A stretch of 64,000 nucleotides of DNA from the NCBI GenBank assembly GCA_021817245.1, contig JAKAVQ010000001.1, positions 1 to 64,000 of the forward strand, read 5' to 3'. Below are positions 1 through 7,784 of the stretch, piece after piece (positions within the stretch are counted from its first letter, which is position 1; every line of letters starts with the position of its first letter). A model generated the notes under the pieces. That model searched no databases. It was not told where the DNA came from and saw only the letters and a list, made by a program, of their open reading frames with translations. The position numbers and the translations under genes are program-made. The DNA comes from Thermoplasmata archaeon (GTDB taxonomy: Archaea; Thermoplasmatota; Thermoplasmata; Lutacidiplasmatales; UBA184).

Positions 1-589
1 ATCTAAGGAGTCGGCGACGTACATCTATCGGCGGGCGCTCGAGCACAAGGCGACCCGCGGAAAGAAGATCGTCGCGCTGGTCGCGGCGAGCGTCTACGCG
101 GCGTGCCGCCAGTGCCACGTCCCGCGGACAATGAAGGAGATCATCGCCCACTCCAAGGCGACGAAGATCGAGGTCGGGCGCGCGTACACCTTGCTCGCGC
201 GCGAGCTCAAGCTCGGTCTGAAGCCGGTCGAGCCCCGCGACTACCTCGTCCGCTTTACTCAGGACCTGAACCTCTCGAAGGAGGTCCGCCAGAAGGTGCT
301 CGGGCTGCTCGAGCAGGTCGAGCAGGTGTACTCGACGAGCGGCGTGCTGCCGAACGGGATCCTCGCGACGATCATCTACATCGCTTCGAACCTGATGGGC
401 GAGCCCCGCAGCCAGGATCGCATCGCCGCCGTGGCCAACGTCACACCGGTGACGATCCGCAACCACTACAAGGAGCTCCTCGACCTCCTCGGGTTGCCGA
501 AGAACCTGACGAACCCGCAGGCCCGCGGCAACCTTCCGTCCGAGACCGAGGAGAAGCTCGCCGTGGACGCCGCGGCGGCCGGGCACTAG
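1..589 (+). CDS. tfb: Transcription initiation factor TFB (5'-truncated)
   Basis: General archaeal transcription factor B, which bridges the TBP-TATA complex and RNA polymerase. The reading frame is already open at base 2, so the zinc ribbon, B-finger and N-terminal core lie outside the window. What remains is the end of the first cyclin fold and the whole second cyclin fold, including the repeat around GILATIIYIASNLMGEP and the DNA-binding helix VTPVTIRNHYKEL, which match TFB/TFIIB core repeats. The internal ATG at 131 is not the start, since homologous sequence continues upstream of it. TAG at 587-589. Confidence 0.93.
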   Translation, partial: SKESATYIYRRALEHKATRGKKIVALVAASVYAACRQCHVPRTMKEIIAHSKATKIEVGRAYTLLARELKLGLKPVEPRDYLVRFTQDLNLSKEVRQKVLGLLEQVEQVYSTSGVLPNGILATIIYIASNLMGEPRSQDRIAAVANVTPVTIRNHYKELLDLLGLPKNLTNPQARGNLPSETEEKLAVDAAAAGH

Positions 590-665
590 GGCGGACGGCC
601 GCTCGGACCCGACCGGGGCAACGGTCCCCCGGAAACGAAATGAACCTCCGGGCGGCTCGCCGACC

Positions 666-1868
666 GTGACGACGGCGCCAGTGCTGAGCTACTCGTCGTA
701 CCGGACGTACCTCGAGTGCCCCCAACGCTGGAAGTTCCTCTACGTCGAAAAGCGTCCCGAGGCACCGCGCAGCTACTTCACCTTCGGCCGGGTCGTGCAC
801 ACCGTCCTCGAGTCGCTCCTCCGCCCGCTCGTCGTACCGGCGGCCCGCAAGGTCGGGAGCGCCGGGTCCCAGCGGACGCTCGAGGACTGGCAGCCCGCGC
901 GGGTGACCACGGGGGAGGCGCTCTTGATGTCCAAGGAGGAGCTCCTCGCGTGCTACGAGCAAAACTGGTCCGCCGAAGGCTACCTGACACCGGAAGAGGA
1001 AGGTCGGTACCGCGCGCTCGGGCGGGATTTGCTGCTCCGCTACCACGATCACCTCGCTCGCGAGCGACCGCGACCGGTGGCCATCGAGGAGCACCTCGAG
1101 ACCCGATGGGACGGCATCGAGATCCACGGCTACATCGACCGCATCGATCGCACGCCGGCGGGCGGGCTCGAGATCGTCGACTACAAGACCTCCCGCGAGC
1201 TCTCGAACGAGGACGTCAAGGACTCTGACCAGTTGAGCCTTTACCAGGTGCTCGTCGAAGGCAACTATGCCGAACCGGTCGAGCGCCTGACCCTAGTCCA
1301 CTTGAGGTCCCAGACGCCGCTGAGGGGGCGGCCGCGCGCCCGGAGCACGCTCGAACGGCTTCACGACCGCCTCGGCACGGTCCGCGACGGCATCCGGGAG
1401 GAGGCGTTCGACCCGAACCCGGGGCGGTATTGCAACCGCTGCGACTTCAAGGAGATCTGCCCGGAGTTCGCCGTCGTCCCCCCGCCGGAAGAGGCCCGGC
1501 TCAAGGAGCTCGTCGATAGGTTCGAGCAGCTGCGGGCGGAGGAGCGCCGGCTCGAGTCGGATCTGAAGCGCACGGCCGAGGAGCTCCACCGCTCGGCCGA
1601 AGCGATCGGCCTCCACCGAGTGCCCGGCAGCCGTTCGGTCGCCGTGCGGCGGAAGGAGGAGACCTGGCAGTACTCGCTCGACGCGGTCCGGCTGCTCCTG
1701 GAGAGCGCAGGGCTCTCGCATCGGGTAGGTTCGGGCAGCCAGGAGGAGATCCGCGCCCTCGTCCGCGACCGCACGATCGATCCGGACGTGCGTCGCCGCA
1801 TCGCCGAGCTCGGGACCCGCCGGGTGAAGTGGTACTGGGACCTCGACCTGGCCGACGCTCGCCGCTAG
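666..1868 (+). CDS. PD-(D/E)XK nuclease with Cas4/AddB-like cysteines
   Basis: RecB/Cas4-superfamily nuclease (PF12705-like), probably acting on DNA ends in repair; substrate unknown. The catalytic set is visible: D158 in GYIDRID, then E169 and D172-x-K174 in LEIVDYKTS. One N-terminal cysteine (C18) and three C-terminal ones (C256, C259, C265 in CNRCDFKEIC) fit the four-cysteine iron-sulfur pattern of Cas4 and AddB. Residues about 275-315 are a charged coiled coil. GTG start at 666. There are no cas genes nearby, so this is not a CRISPR Cas4. It stands alone between tfb and purP. Confidence 0.82.
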   Translation: MTTAPVLSYSSYRTYLECPQRWKFLYVEKRPEAPRSYFTFGRVVHTVLESLLRPLVVPAARKVGSAGSQRTLEDWQPARVTTGEALLMSKEELLACYEQNWSAEGYLTPEEEGRYRALGRDLLLRYHDHLARERPRPVAIEEHLETRWDGIEIHGYIDRIDRTPAGGLEIVDYKTSRELSNEDVKDSDQLSLYQVLVEGNYAEPVERLTLVHLRSQTPLRGRPRARSTLERLHDRLGTVRDGIREEAFDPNPGRYCNRCDFKEICPEFAVVPPPEEARLKELVDRFEQLRAEERRLESDLKRTAEELHRSAEAIGLHRVPGSRSVAVRRKEETWQYSLDAVRLLLESAGLSHRVGSGSQEEIRALVRDRTIDPDVRRRIAELGTRRVKWYWDLDLADARR

Positions 1869-1916
1869 CCCCGAGACCCTCGCAAAGGCTATGACGGTGA
1901 CCCGATACTTCCCCGT

Positions 1917-2984
1917 ATGGGAATCTCTCTCGCCGACTCGAACCGTCTCGCCCCGTTGCGGGACCGGACCCCCTCGGTCACGACCCTCTGCTCGCATTCC
2001 TCGCTCCAGATCTTCCACGGCGCCCGCGCCGAGGGGTTCCCGACGCTCGGCCTCGCGGTCGGGACTCCGCCCCGGTTCTACGACGCCTTCCCGCTGGCCC
2101 GCCCCGACCGGTTCCTCACGGTCCCCCGAGTGAAGGACCTCTCGGGGGTCACCGACCAGCTGCGGGACGTGGGCGCGATCCTGATCCCCCACGGCTCGTT
2201 CGTGGAATACCTCGGACCCGAAGCGTTCGCCGCGCTCGACGTGCCGGTCTTCGGCAACCGTGCCGTTCTCGGCTGGGAGTCGGACCGGCGGAAGGAGCGG
2301 GAGTGGCTCGAGAGCGCCGGCGTCTCCATGCCGAAGCGGTTCGAGGACCCTTCGGAGGTCGACGGGCCGGTGATCGTGAAGTACTACGGGGCGAAGGGGG
2401 GCAAGGGGTTCTTCCTCGCCAAGAACCGCGAGGCGCTCGGGGACTTCCACCCGACGGGACCCCACGTCATCCAGGAGTACGTGCTCGGAACCCGTTACTA
2501 CATGCACTTCTTCTACTCGCCGCTCTCGGACCGAGGGTACCGCGTCGGGCACGGCTCGCTCGAGCTGCTCGGCATGGACCGACGGGACGAAGCGAACATC
2601 GACGAGCTCTACAAGCTCGGCGCTCAGGAGGAACTGCTCAAGGCCGGGATCCGCCCGACGTTCGTGGTGACGGGGAACGTGCCGGTGATCCTCCGAGAGT
2701 CGCTCCTGCCGAAGGCCTTCGAGGTCGGCGCGCGCATCATCGAGCGTTCGATCGAGCTGTTCGGGGGAATGGTCGGGCCGTTCTGCGTCGAGGGGATTAT
2801 GACCGAGGAGCTCGAGTTCAAGGTCTTCGAGATCTCGACCCGGATCGTCGCGGGAACGAACCTGTTCATCTCGGGAAGCCCGTACTCCGACCTCGTCGCC
2901 CCGGGGCTCTCGACCGGGCGCCGGATCGCCCAGGAGATCCACCGGGCCCGGGCCGAGGGACGACTCGGCGAGGTCCTGAGCTAG
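1917..2984 (+). CDS. purP: PurP: formate-dependent AICAR formyltransferase (FAICAR synthetase)
   Basis: Archaeal ATP-dependent ligase that makes FAICAR from AICAR and formate in purine biosynthesis, replacing folate-dependent PurH. The 355-residue length and ATP-grasp layout match the family. The N-terminal part around ATLCSHSSLQ-like residues (TTLCSHSSLQIFHGA) is typical, followed by the nucleotide-binding loop GAKGGKGFF and the C-terminal segment FCVEGIMTEELEFKVFEIS. ATG at 1917 sits soon after the preceding gene. It is a single gene here; no other purine gene is in the window. Confidence 0.92.
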   Translation: MGISLADSNRLAPLRDRTPSVTTLCSHSSLQIFHGARAEGFPTLGLAVGTPPRFYDAFPLARPDRFLTVPRVKDLSGVTDQLRDVGAILIPHGSFVEYLGPEAFAALDVPVFGNRAVLGWESDRRKEREWLESAGVSMPKRFEDPSEVDGPVIVKYYGAKGGKGFFLAKNREALGDFHPTGPHVIQEYVLGTRYYMHFFYSPLSDRGYRVGHGSLELLGMDRRDEANIDELYKLGAQEELLKAGIRPTFVVTGNVPVILRESLLPKAFEVGARIIERSIELFGGMVGPFCVEGIMTEELEFKVFEISTRIVAGTNLFISGSPYSDLVAPGLSTGRRIAQEIHRARAEGRLGEVLS

Positions 2985-3080
2985 GCGTCCGGCGCCGGCG
3001 CCTCGCCCGAGAGCGCTCCGAGCCCGGTAGCCAAGGCCTCACGGGCCCGGGCCACGAGGTCTGGCCCGAGGGCGAGGGAC

Positions 3081-3090
3081 CCGTTAAGAG
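3081..3090 (+). promoter_or_regulatory. TATA-like box for the ABC exporter
   Basis: CCGTTAAGAG lies about 29 bases before the ATG at 3115, so the transcript should be leaderless or nearly so. The remaining 2985-3080 stretch shows nothing recognisable. Confidence 0.5.
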
Positions 3091-3114
3091 CGGGTCCGCT
3101 CCTCGGCGGCGTTC

Positions 3115-4056
3115 ATGGTCGCTGCGATCCGCGCCGAGCATCTGCGCAAGGTCTACCCCCAGTCGACGGCGGGGGTCGCGGCGCTCGAGGACCTGACGCT
3201 CGAGGTCCCCACCGGCCGGGTCTACGGCCTCATCGGGCGCAACGGCGCCGGCAAGACGACGTTCGTCCGGATCTGCGGGACCCAGCTCAAGTCGACTTCG
3301 GGGCGGGTCTCGATCCTCGGCCTCGAGGTCGATCGTGAGGACCGTGAGATCCGCTCCCGCATCGCCTGCATCCCGCAGGAGTCGCGTCCCCTCTACTTCC
3401 TCAACGTCGAGGAGGTGGTGCTCCTCTACCTGACGATGCGGGGGATGGATCGCGTCGAGGCTCGCCGACGCACCCGCGACGCCCTCGCCGAGCTCTCGCT
3501 CACCGAGTACGCGAAGCGCTCCGTCCAGCGGCTCTCGGGTGGGCTCCGGCGGCGGACCCTGTGCGCGATGGTGCTCGCCTCCGACGCCGACCTCCTCTTC
3601 CTCGATGAGCCCACGACCGGTCTCGACCCGATCGCCCGCCGGGAGGTGTGGGAGGCGATCCGTCGGACGAGCCGGGAGCAGCGGACGATTGTGCTCACCA
3701 CCCATTACCTCGACGAGGCGGAGGCCCTGTCGACGCGTCTCGCGCTCGTGGAGCGGGGTCGTCTGGTCCTCGAAGGGACCCCGGCGGACCTGCGCGGACG
3801 CGTGCGGTATCCGTACCGGGTGACGATCCAGGGGTCGTTCCCCCGCGAGGAGCTGGAAGGCTACGGGAAGGTCTCGGAGATCGAGGGGGGGCTGCTGGTC
3901 TTCACGCGGGAGGCCGAGGCCCGGGAGATCGCCCGCAAAGCGCTCGAACTCGGGGTCCGGCTCTCTCTCGGCCCGGTGAGCCTCGAGGACATCTTCCTCG
4001 ATATCGTCGGCCGGTCGATCGAGGAGGACACGCCGAGGGAGGAGGCGGCGGGATGA
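3115..4056 (+). CDS. ABC-2 type exporter, ATP-binding subunit
   Basis: ATPase of a DrrA/CcmA-like ABC exporter. Walker A GRNGAGKTT at residues 41-49, signature LSGGL at about 140-144, Walker B LLFLDEP at about 160-166, and an H-loop in TTHYLDEAE. The C-terminal 75 residues form the extra domain common in drug or lipid exporters of this class. The stop overlaps the permease start as ATGA, so the two are translated together. The substrate cannot be deduced. Confidence 0.92.
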   Translation: MVAAIRAEHLRKVYPQSTAGVAALEDLTLEVPTGRVYGLIGRNGAGKTTFVRICGTQLKSTSGRVSILGLEVDREDREIRSRIACIPQESRPLYFLNVEEVVLLYLTMRGMDRVEARRRTRDALAELSLTEYAKRSVQRLSGGLRRRTLCAMVLASDADLLFLDEPTTGLDPIARREVWEAIRRTSREQRTIVLTTHYLDEAEALSTRLALVERGRLVLEGTPADLRGRVRYPYRVTIQGSFPREELEGYGKVSEIEGGLLVFTREAEAREIARKALELGVRLSLGPVSLEDIFLDIVGRSIEEDTPREEAAG

Positions 4057-4799
4057 CCGCACGTCATCGGCTGCGCTCGCTCTTCACGCTGGTCCAGCTG
4101 AACGGCATCATCCCGATCCGCTCCCAGCCGCTCTATCTCGTGAACCTGCTCGCCTCTCCCCTTTCGTTCCTCTTCTTCATCACGATCGTCTCCCGGGGCG
4201 CCTACCTGGCCTACGGGATCACGGGCGGCATGATCCTCACCATGCTGAGCGTGGGCACGGGTCTCCAGAGCGATCTCACGCACTACCGCCACGACCTCAA
4301 GTTCCAGGATATCGTGGTCGCTTCGCCGGTCGAGGCGCCCGTCTACGTCGCCGGGATGGCGCTCAGCGAGCTCGTCTACTCGCTGCCGGCGCTCGCGGTC
4401 TTCGTGCTGATGTTCATCGCCGAGGGGCTCGCCACCGTCTCGAGCGCGGTCGTCCTCGCCGGGACCCTCGTCCTCGTCTGGGCCTTCGCGAGCGCGCTCG
4501 CGTTCACCCTCGCGACCTACTTCCAGGACGTTCGGGAGACGTTCCTGTTCAGCCCGCTCATCTCCCTCGTGCTCACGGTGCTGCCGCCGGTCTACTACCC
4601 GCTCTCCGCGCTCCCGGGCTGGGCGCAGGTCATCGCGCACTTCTCCCCCACGACGTACGCCGCGGGCCTCGTCCAGGGCTCGGTCGGGCTCGCGCCCTTC
4701 TCGGTCTCGGCGGCCCTCCTCGACTGGGGCGTGCTCGCGGCCTTCACTGCGGGCCTCTTCGTTCTGGCGGCGCTGAAAGCGCGCTGGAAGGAGCCGTGA
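4053..4799 (+). CDS. ABC-2 type exporter, permease subunit
   Basis: Integral membrane partner of the preceding ATPase, 248 residues. It has about six hydrophobic spans, beginning near residue 30, and the ABC-2 family pattern of a cytoplasmic coupling region (LTHYRHDLKFQDIVVASPV) followed by paired C-terminal spans with the PVYYPLSALP turn. ATG at 4053 overlaps the TGA of the ATPase gene (ATGA). This start was chosen over the longer upstream frame because it is the natural coupled start. Confidence 0.88.
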   Translation: MTARHRLRSLFTLVQLNGIIPIRSQPLYLVNLLASPLSFLFFITIVSRGAYLAYGITGGMILTMLSVGTGLQSDLTHYRHDLKFQDIVVASPVEAPVYVAGMALSELVYSLPALAVFVLMFIAEGLATVSSAVVLAGTLVLVWAFASALAFTLATYFQDVRETFLFSPLISLVLTVLPPVYYPLSALPGWAQVIAHFSPTTYAAGLVQGSVGLAPFSVSAALLDWGVLAAFTAGLFVLAALKARWKEP

Positions 4800-4850
4800 G
4801 GACGCGCGCGAGCCGCGTCCGGAGCGGTGAGACTCGTGCGTCGCGCGAGG

Positions 4851-4859
4851 GCTTATGTA
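4851..4859 (+). promoter_or_regulatory. TATA-like box for the zinc-ribbon protein
   Basis: GCTTATGTA ends about 25 bases before the ATG at 4884. This favours that ATG, leaderless, over the upstream in-frame GTG near 4827. Confidence 0.45.
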
Positions 4860-4883
4860 CGGGGCGCATGGTGGAGCCGCCCG

Positions 4884-5123
4884 ATGCTTTCTTTCGCGGA
4901 CAGTCGCGGCTTCGACTCCTCGGACGAACGCTTCTCGCACTGCCAGTTCTGCGGCCGGAACCTTGTGGTGCTGCCCGACGACCGGCGGGGAGGGAGCTGC
5001 TTCGACTGCCTCGCGCTCTCGGTCGCCGCCCCGACGCGGTGTCCCGAGTGCGGCTCGATGATCCCCGGCGAGGAGCGCGGTACGGGATGCGCGAACTGCC
5101 GCTGGTTCCCGCTCCGCGAGTGA
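4884..5123 (+). CDS. Small double zinc-ribbon protein
   Basis: A 79-residue protein with two CxxC pairs in each half: CQFC then CFDC, and CPEC then CANC. It therefore probably binds two zinc ions as tandem zinc ribbons. The N-terminus is a short polar tail. Function is unknown; such proteins often bind nucleic acid or act as adaptors. The start follows the TATA spacing; a GTG at 4827 in the same frame would add 19 basic residues and is less likely. Confidence 0.6.
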   Translation: MLSFADSRGFDSSDERFSHCQFCGRNLVVLPDDRRGGSCFDCLALSVAAPTRCPECGSMIPGEERGTGCANCRWFPLRE

Positions 5124-5143
5124 GCCTCCCCGGCGCGGCCGCT

Positions 5144-5152
5144 AAGCTTATC
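5144..5152 (+). promoter_or_regulatory. TATA-like box for tRNA-Ser
   Basis: AAGCTTATC, about 31-39 bases upstream of the mature 5' end at 5183, which suits a short tRNA leader. Confidence 0.5.
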
Positions 5153-5182
5153 GGTCGCTTCCCGTCCTCCGACCTCGGGCGT

Positions 5183-5300
5183 GCCGAGGTGGCTCAGTCC
5201 GGTACGGCGCGAGTCTGGAAAGCTCGTGGCGGAATACGCCTCGGGAGTTCAAACGGCGCGATCGGTCTCCCCGTCGCGCGGGAAAGTCTCCCCCTCGGCG
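5183..5300 (+). tRNA. tRNA-Ser (anticodon GGA) with a T-loop intron
   Basis: The acceptor stem GCCGAGG (5183-5189) pairs fully with CCTCGGC (5293-5299), with discriminator G5300. The anticodon arm is 5210-5226 with anticodon GGA at 5217-5219. A long class-II variable arm with paired GGCG and CGCC occupies 5227-5242. The T-stem is GGGAG (5243-5247) and CTCCC (5288-5292), but the enclosed loop is 40 nt instead of 7. Removing 5254-5286 (33 nt) leaves TTCAAAT and an 85-nt tRNA-Ser. The insert contains a GCGCGA/TCGCGC hairpin (5256-5261 with 5274-5279). CCA is not encoded. The assignment to Ser follows anticodon and variable arm. Confidence 0.9.
5254..5286 (+). other. Intron in the T-loop of tRNA-Ser (position 59/60)
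   Basis: 33 nt. Predicted fold: T-stem as outer helix, 3' bulge A5285-G5286-T5287, central helix T5248-T5249-C5250 with G5282-A5283-A5284 plus an A-G opposition (A5251/G5281), 5' bulge from A5252, then the inner GC hairpin (one G-G mismatch at its base). Cutting after the second base of each bulge yields TTCAAAT. Boundaries may slip by one or two bases within the A run. Confidence 0.8.
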
Positions 5301-5337
5301 CTCCCCCGGCGGTCATCGGCGAGAGCGGTGTCGCCCC

Positions 5338-5826
5338 ATGACGGTCCCGAGCCGTCGCACGGTGCCAGCCCAGCTCCAGATCGACGCGATCCTCTCCCAC
5401 CTCGACGGGCGGCAGGCGCTCGAGGAGGTCTGCCGGTTCCTTCACGCCTCGTTCCCGCACTACGCCTGGGTCGGCATCTATCGCACGGAGGGCGCGGAGC
5501 TCGCGCTCGTTGCATGGGACGGGCGAGGGCCGACCGAACACACGCGGATACCGATCTCGCGCGGGATCTGCGGCCGGGCGGCCCGCGAGGGGAGGAGCGT
5601 GATCGTCGACGATGTGAGGAGCTCGACCGAGTACCTCGCCTGCTTCCTCGAGACCCGGGCGGAGATCGTGGTTCCGATCCGGGGCGAGGGAGCGGTCCTC
5701 GGCGAGATCGACATCGACGGCAACGAGGTCGGGGCCTACGACGATTCCGACCGAAGGTTCCTCGAGGCGGTCGCCGCGAAGCTCACGTCCGCCCTCGAGG
5801 GGATCTCCTCCGAGCCTCCCGCGTGA
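5338..5826 (+). CDS. GAF-domain protein related to free methionine-(R)-sulfoxide reductase
   Basis: 162 residues forming a single GAF domain. The segment GICGRAA...VDDV...LACF...EIVVPI follows the fRMsr (YebR) family, which reduces free Met-R-sulfoxide. C78 (in GICG) and C102 (in LACF) match two of its three active-site cysteines. The third, normally about ten residues before GVCG, is absent, as is the following IACD aspartate. It may therefore be a two-cysteine reductase or a ligand-binding GAF protein. ATG starts 37 bases after tRNA-Ser. The 3' end overlaps the convergent gene by 44 bases. Confidence 0.75.
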   Translation: MTVPSRRTVPAQLQIDAILSHLDGRQALEEVCRFLHASFPHYAWVGIYRTEGAELALVAWDGRGPTEHTRIPISRGICGRAAREGRSVIVDDVRSSTEYLACFLETRAEIVVPIRGEGAVLGEIDIDGNEVGAYDDSDRRFLEAVAAKLTSALEGISSEPPA

Positions 5827-6550
5827 GCGTCCGGCCGATCGTACGTAGCGCCTCCGCACGGGCTCCCCGTGCGTCGAAGCGGTCGCGGATTCCCCCGGCG
5901 GGGGGGGATCGGACCCGCTCGAGGTCCTCCGCGATGTGCGTCAGGGCGCGGCGCAGCTCGTCGACGATCGGCAGGTCGGCGACGCGACTCGTGCGAGAGA
6001 GCGGGTTCAGATCGATCGAGATTACCTTCTGACCTCGCGCCCGCAACGCCTCGGCCCGGTCGCCATCCTCGAGAGGGATGAGACAGAGATCGGCGGCGTA
6101 GATCCCGTCGCGATCGACGCGCGCCCGGTCCGAGGGAAGCCCTGCGATCCGCGCGGTCGGACGGACCCCGAGGACAGGGGCGACGCCCGCGGACTCGAGC
6201 GCTCGAGCGACGCGCCGCGCGCGGGCGAGAGTACGGTGGAACAGGTTCACTTCGACGCGAATGTGAGGGTCGGCTCGGACGACGCGGGCGATCTCGCGGG
6301 CGGCGAGCGCGGCGACGTTGCCGTTGACGCTGATCACGGGCCGCCGTGCGGCGTGGAGCCAGACGGCCGCCGCGCGCTCGGCCCGGCGGGCGCTCGCGCT
6401 GGTCCGTTCACCGAGCAGATAGTCGAACGCTTCCCCGCGCCCGTGCGCGATGAGCCCCTCGGCGACCACGAGTCCGGCGGACTGCGCGCGGGCGAGCGCG
6501 CCCCGGACCCGAAGGCTTGCGTAGCGGGGGTGGCGCGGAGAGAGCCGCAT
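5783..6550 (-). CDS. 4-phosphopantoate--beta-alanine ligase (archaeal phosphopantothenate synthetase)
   Basis: Archaeal enzyme (PF02006, formerly DUF137) that joins phosphopantoate and beta-alanine with ATP in coenzyme A biosynthesis. Recognisable features are the N-terminal HPRYASL, AHGRGEAFDYLLGE, the PVISVNGNVAAL segment and VEVNLFHRT, then VISIDLNPLSRT near the C-terminus. Length of 255 residues matches the family. It lies 12 bases downstream of a coiled-coil gene on the same strand and is probably co-transcribed with it. Its last 44 bases overlap the convergent GAF gene. Confidence 0.9.
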   Translation of the reverse strand: MRLSPRHPRYASLRVRGALARAQSAGLVVAEGLIAHGRGEAFDYLLGERTSASARRAERAAAVWLHAARRPVISVNGNVAALAAREIARVVRADPHIRVEVNLFHRTLARARRVARALESAGVAPVLGVRPTARIAGLPSDRARVDRDGIYAADLCLIPLEDGDRAEALRARGQKVISIDLNPLSRTSRVADLPIVDELRRALTHIAEDLERVRSPPAGGIRDRFDARGARAEALRTIGRTLTREARRRSPRGRT

Positions 6551-6562
6551 CGGTCGGGACCG

Positions 6563-7294
6563 CTACCCGGTCGGCGGACGGTCCGGGCCCGGCGTCGGCG
6601 GGTCGTCGGCCGACACGAGCCGGCTCTCGAGCGCCGCGATGCGGTCCTCGAGCGGCGCCAGGCCATCCTCCACCGCCTTCGTCAGGGCGAGCTTCAGGCT
6701 CTCCTCGAGCGCCATCAGGTCCCGGCCGAGGTCGATGATGCGGCGCGCGTTCTCGTTGAGCAGAAGGCGGCTCTGGGTGGAGACCCGGTACGTGTCGGAA
6801 AGGTCCTTCGTGAGCTGGTGCGAGCTCTGGGCGAACGCTTCGACCGAATCCCCGATGGGCTTCCACTTCGCATCGAGGTTGGTCCAGAGACCCGTCGCGA
6901 TCCGCTGGGCGGCCGCGTCGACGCCGCTCGACAATTCCTTCGAGACCCTCTCCGAAAGGCCGGTCTCGAACCCCGAGAGCCGTTGCTTGAGATCCTCCCC
7001 CAGCGCCTGTTCGCCGGTCTCGACCTTCTGTACGCGCTCTTCGAGCGACTGCAAGCGAGCGAGCAGGTTCGAGTACGCGGTTCCGACCAGCATGTCGAGG
7101 TGGGCCTGCTCGGACTCCTGTGCCCGAAGGAGGAGATGCAGGACCCAATGCTCCCGCCCTTTCGTCTCGGCGAGTGGCCCGCGATCCAAGCGGTCGCGGA
7201 CCTCCCGCTCGTCGAGCAGGCTCTGCAGCTCCTTCAGGACCTCGAGTCGAAGGGACGTCGTGCCGCCGGGACCCGATGTCGGACGCGCCGCCAT
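6563..7294 (-). CDS. Coiled-coil protein of unknown function
   Basis: 243 residues, no membrane span and no recognised enzymatic domain. The region from about 70 to 235 is rich in heptad-like Leu/Glu/Arg/Gln and is predicted to be a long helical coiled coil. The N-terminal 50 residues (LRLEVLKELQSLLDEREVRD) are also helical, and the tail is Pro-rich. It precedes the phosphopantothenate synthetase by 12 bases. It might be a structural or chromosome-associated protein, but nothing in the sequence decides. Confidence 0.7.
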   Translation of the reverse strand: MAARPTSGPGGTTSLRLEVLKELQSLLDEREVRDRLDRGPLAETKGREHWVLHLLLRAQESEQAHLDMLVGTAYSNLLARLQSLEERVQKVETGEQALGEDLKQRLSGFETGLSERVSKELSSGVDAAAQRIATGLWTNLDAKWKPIGDSVEAFAQSSHQLTKDLSDTYRVSTQSRLLLNENARRIIDLGRDLMALEESLKLALTKAVEDGLAPLEDRIAALESRLVSADDPPTPGPDRPPTG

Positions 7295-7318
7295 CGCCGG
7301 CGAATGGAGAGCCCGGTG

Positions 7319-7327
7319 CTATATAGG
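7319..7327 (-). promoter_or_regulatory. TATA box for the coiled-coil/phosphopantothenate synthetase pair
   Basis: CTATATAGG is a near-palindromic strong box centred 29 bases upstream of the ATG at 7294, so a leaderless transcript is expected. The surrounding 7328-7489 stretch shows no gene. Confidence 0.6.
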
Positions 7328-7489
7328 TTGGTAACGGCGCGCGGGGCCAATCGCCTCGCGATCGCGCTCTTTGCGGCCCGCTCGGCCGAGAGGTATTCGG
7401 ACGCCCCGGGGCTTGCGGCGCCGTACCGCGTGGGGAGGTACGGTTTGGCGGATTTGGCGGTAGCCCTCCGTGAATCGCGCTCAACCGAG

Positions 7490-7499
7490 AGTTTTTAAT
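7490..7499 (+). promoter_or_regulatory. TATA-like box for the small CopG-like gene
   Basis: AGTTTTTAAT is the most AT-rich spot in the area. Transcription should begin near 7520, leaving about 60 bases of leader before the ATG at 7580. Confidence 0.5.
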
Positions 7500-7579
7500 C
7501 GTATAGGTTCACCGTGGACTGTGGGACGTGCGACAGGCCGGGTACCCGGGCGGTACGATCCCCGGAGAGTGCATTGAAC

Positions 7580-7756
7580 ATGCCGCGACCCCCGAAGAGC
7601 AAGGCGAAGCGACGTGTCGGACTGGCCGTCTACCTCGAGCCGGCGATCCTGCGGACCCTGAAGGTCGCCGCGGAGCGAGACCGGCGATCGACGTCCACCC
7701 AGGCCGCCCTCTACATCGAGGAGGGCCTCGGCCTGCGAAAGTTGGCGGCGCGCTGA
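7580..7756 (+). CDS. Small ribbon-helix-helix-like protein
   Basis: 58 residues with a basic N-terminus (RPPKSKAKRR), then a strand-like segment VGLAVYLEPAILRTLKVAAERDRRSTST and an alpha helix (TQAALYIEEGLGLRKL). The pattern of one strand and two helices resembles CopG/RHH DNA-binding domains or antitoxins. No toxin gene is adjacent. The start at 7580 is supported by a GGAG at 7564-7567; the GTG at 7514 in the same frame would lie before the likely transcription start. Confidence 0.6.
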   Translation: MPRPPKSKAKRRVGLAVYLEPAILRTLKVAAERDRRSTSTQAALYIEEGLGLRKLAAR

Positions 7757-7784
7757 TCGGCCGCGAGAGGGCCGGGCGACCGGG

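Noticed and set aside
666-1868. Cas4 of a CRISPR system
   Set aside because: No repeats, spacers or other cas genes are in the window; the four-cysteine nuclease also fits AddB/RecB-like repair proteins.
5248-5287. Reading the tRNA-Ser insertion as a decayed gene or integration scar
   Set aside because: All other positions pair perfectly, a promoter is present, and two further tRNAs show the same insertion site and fold.
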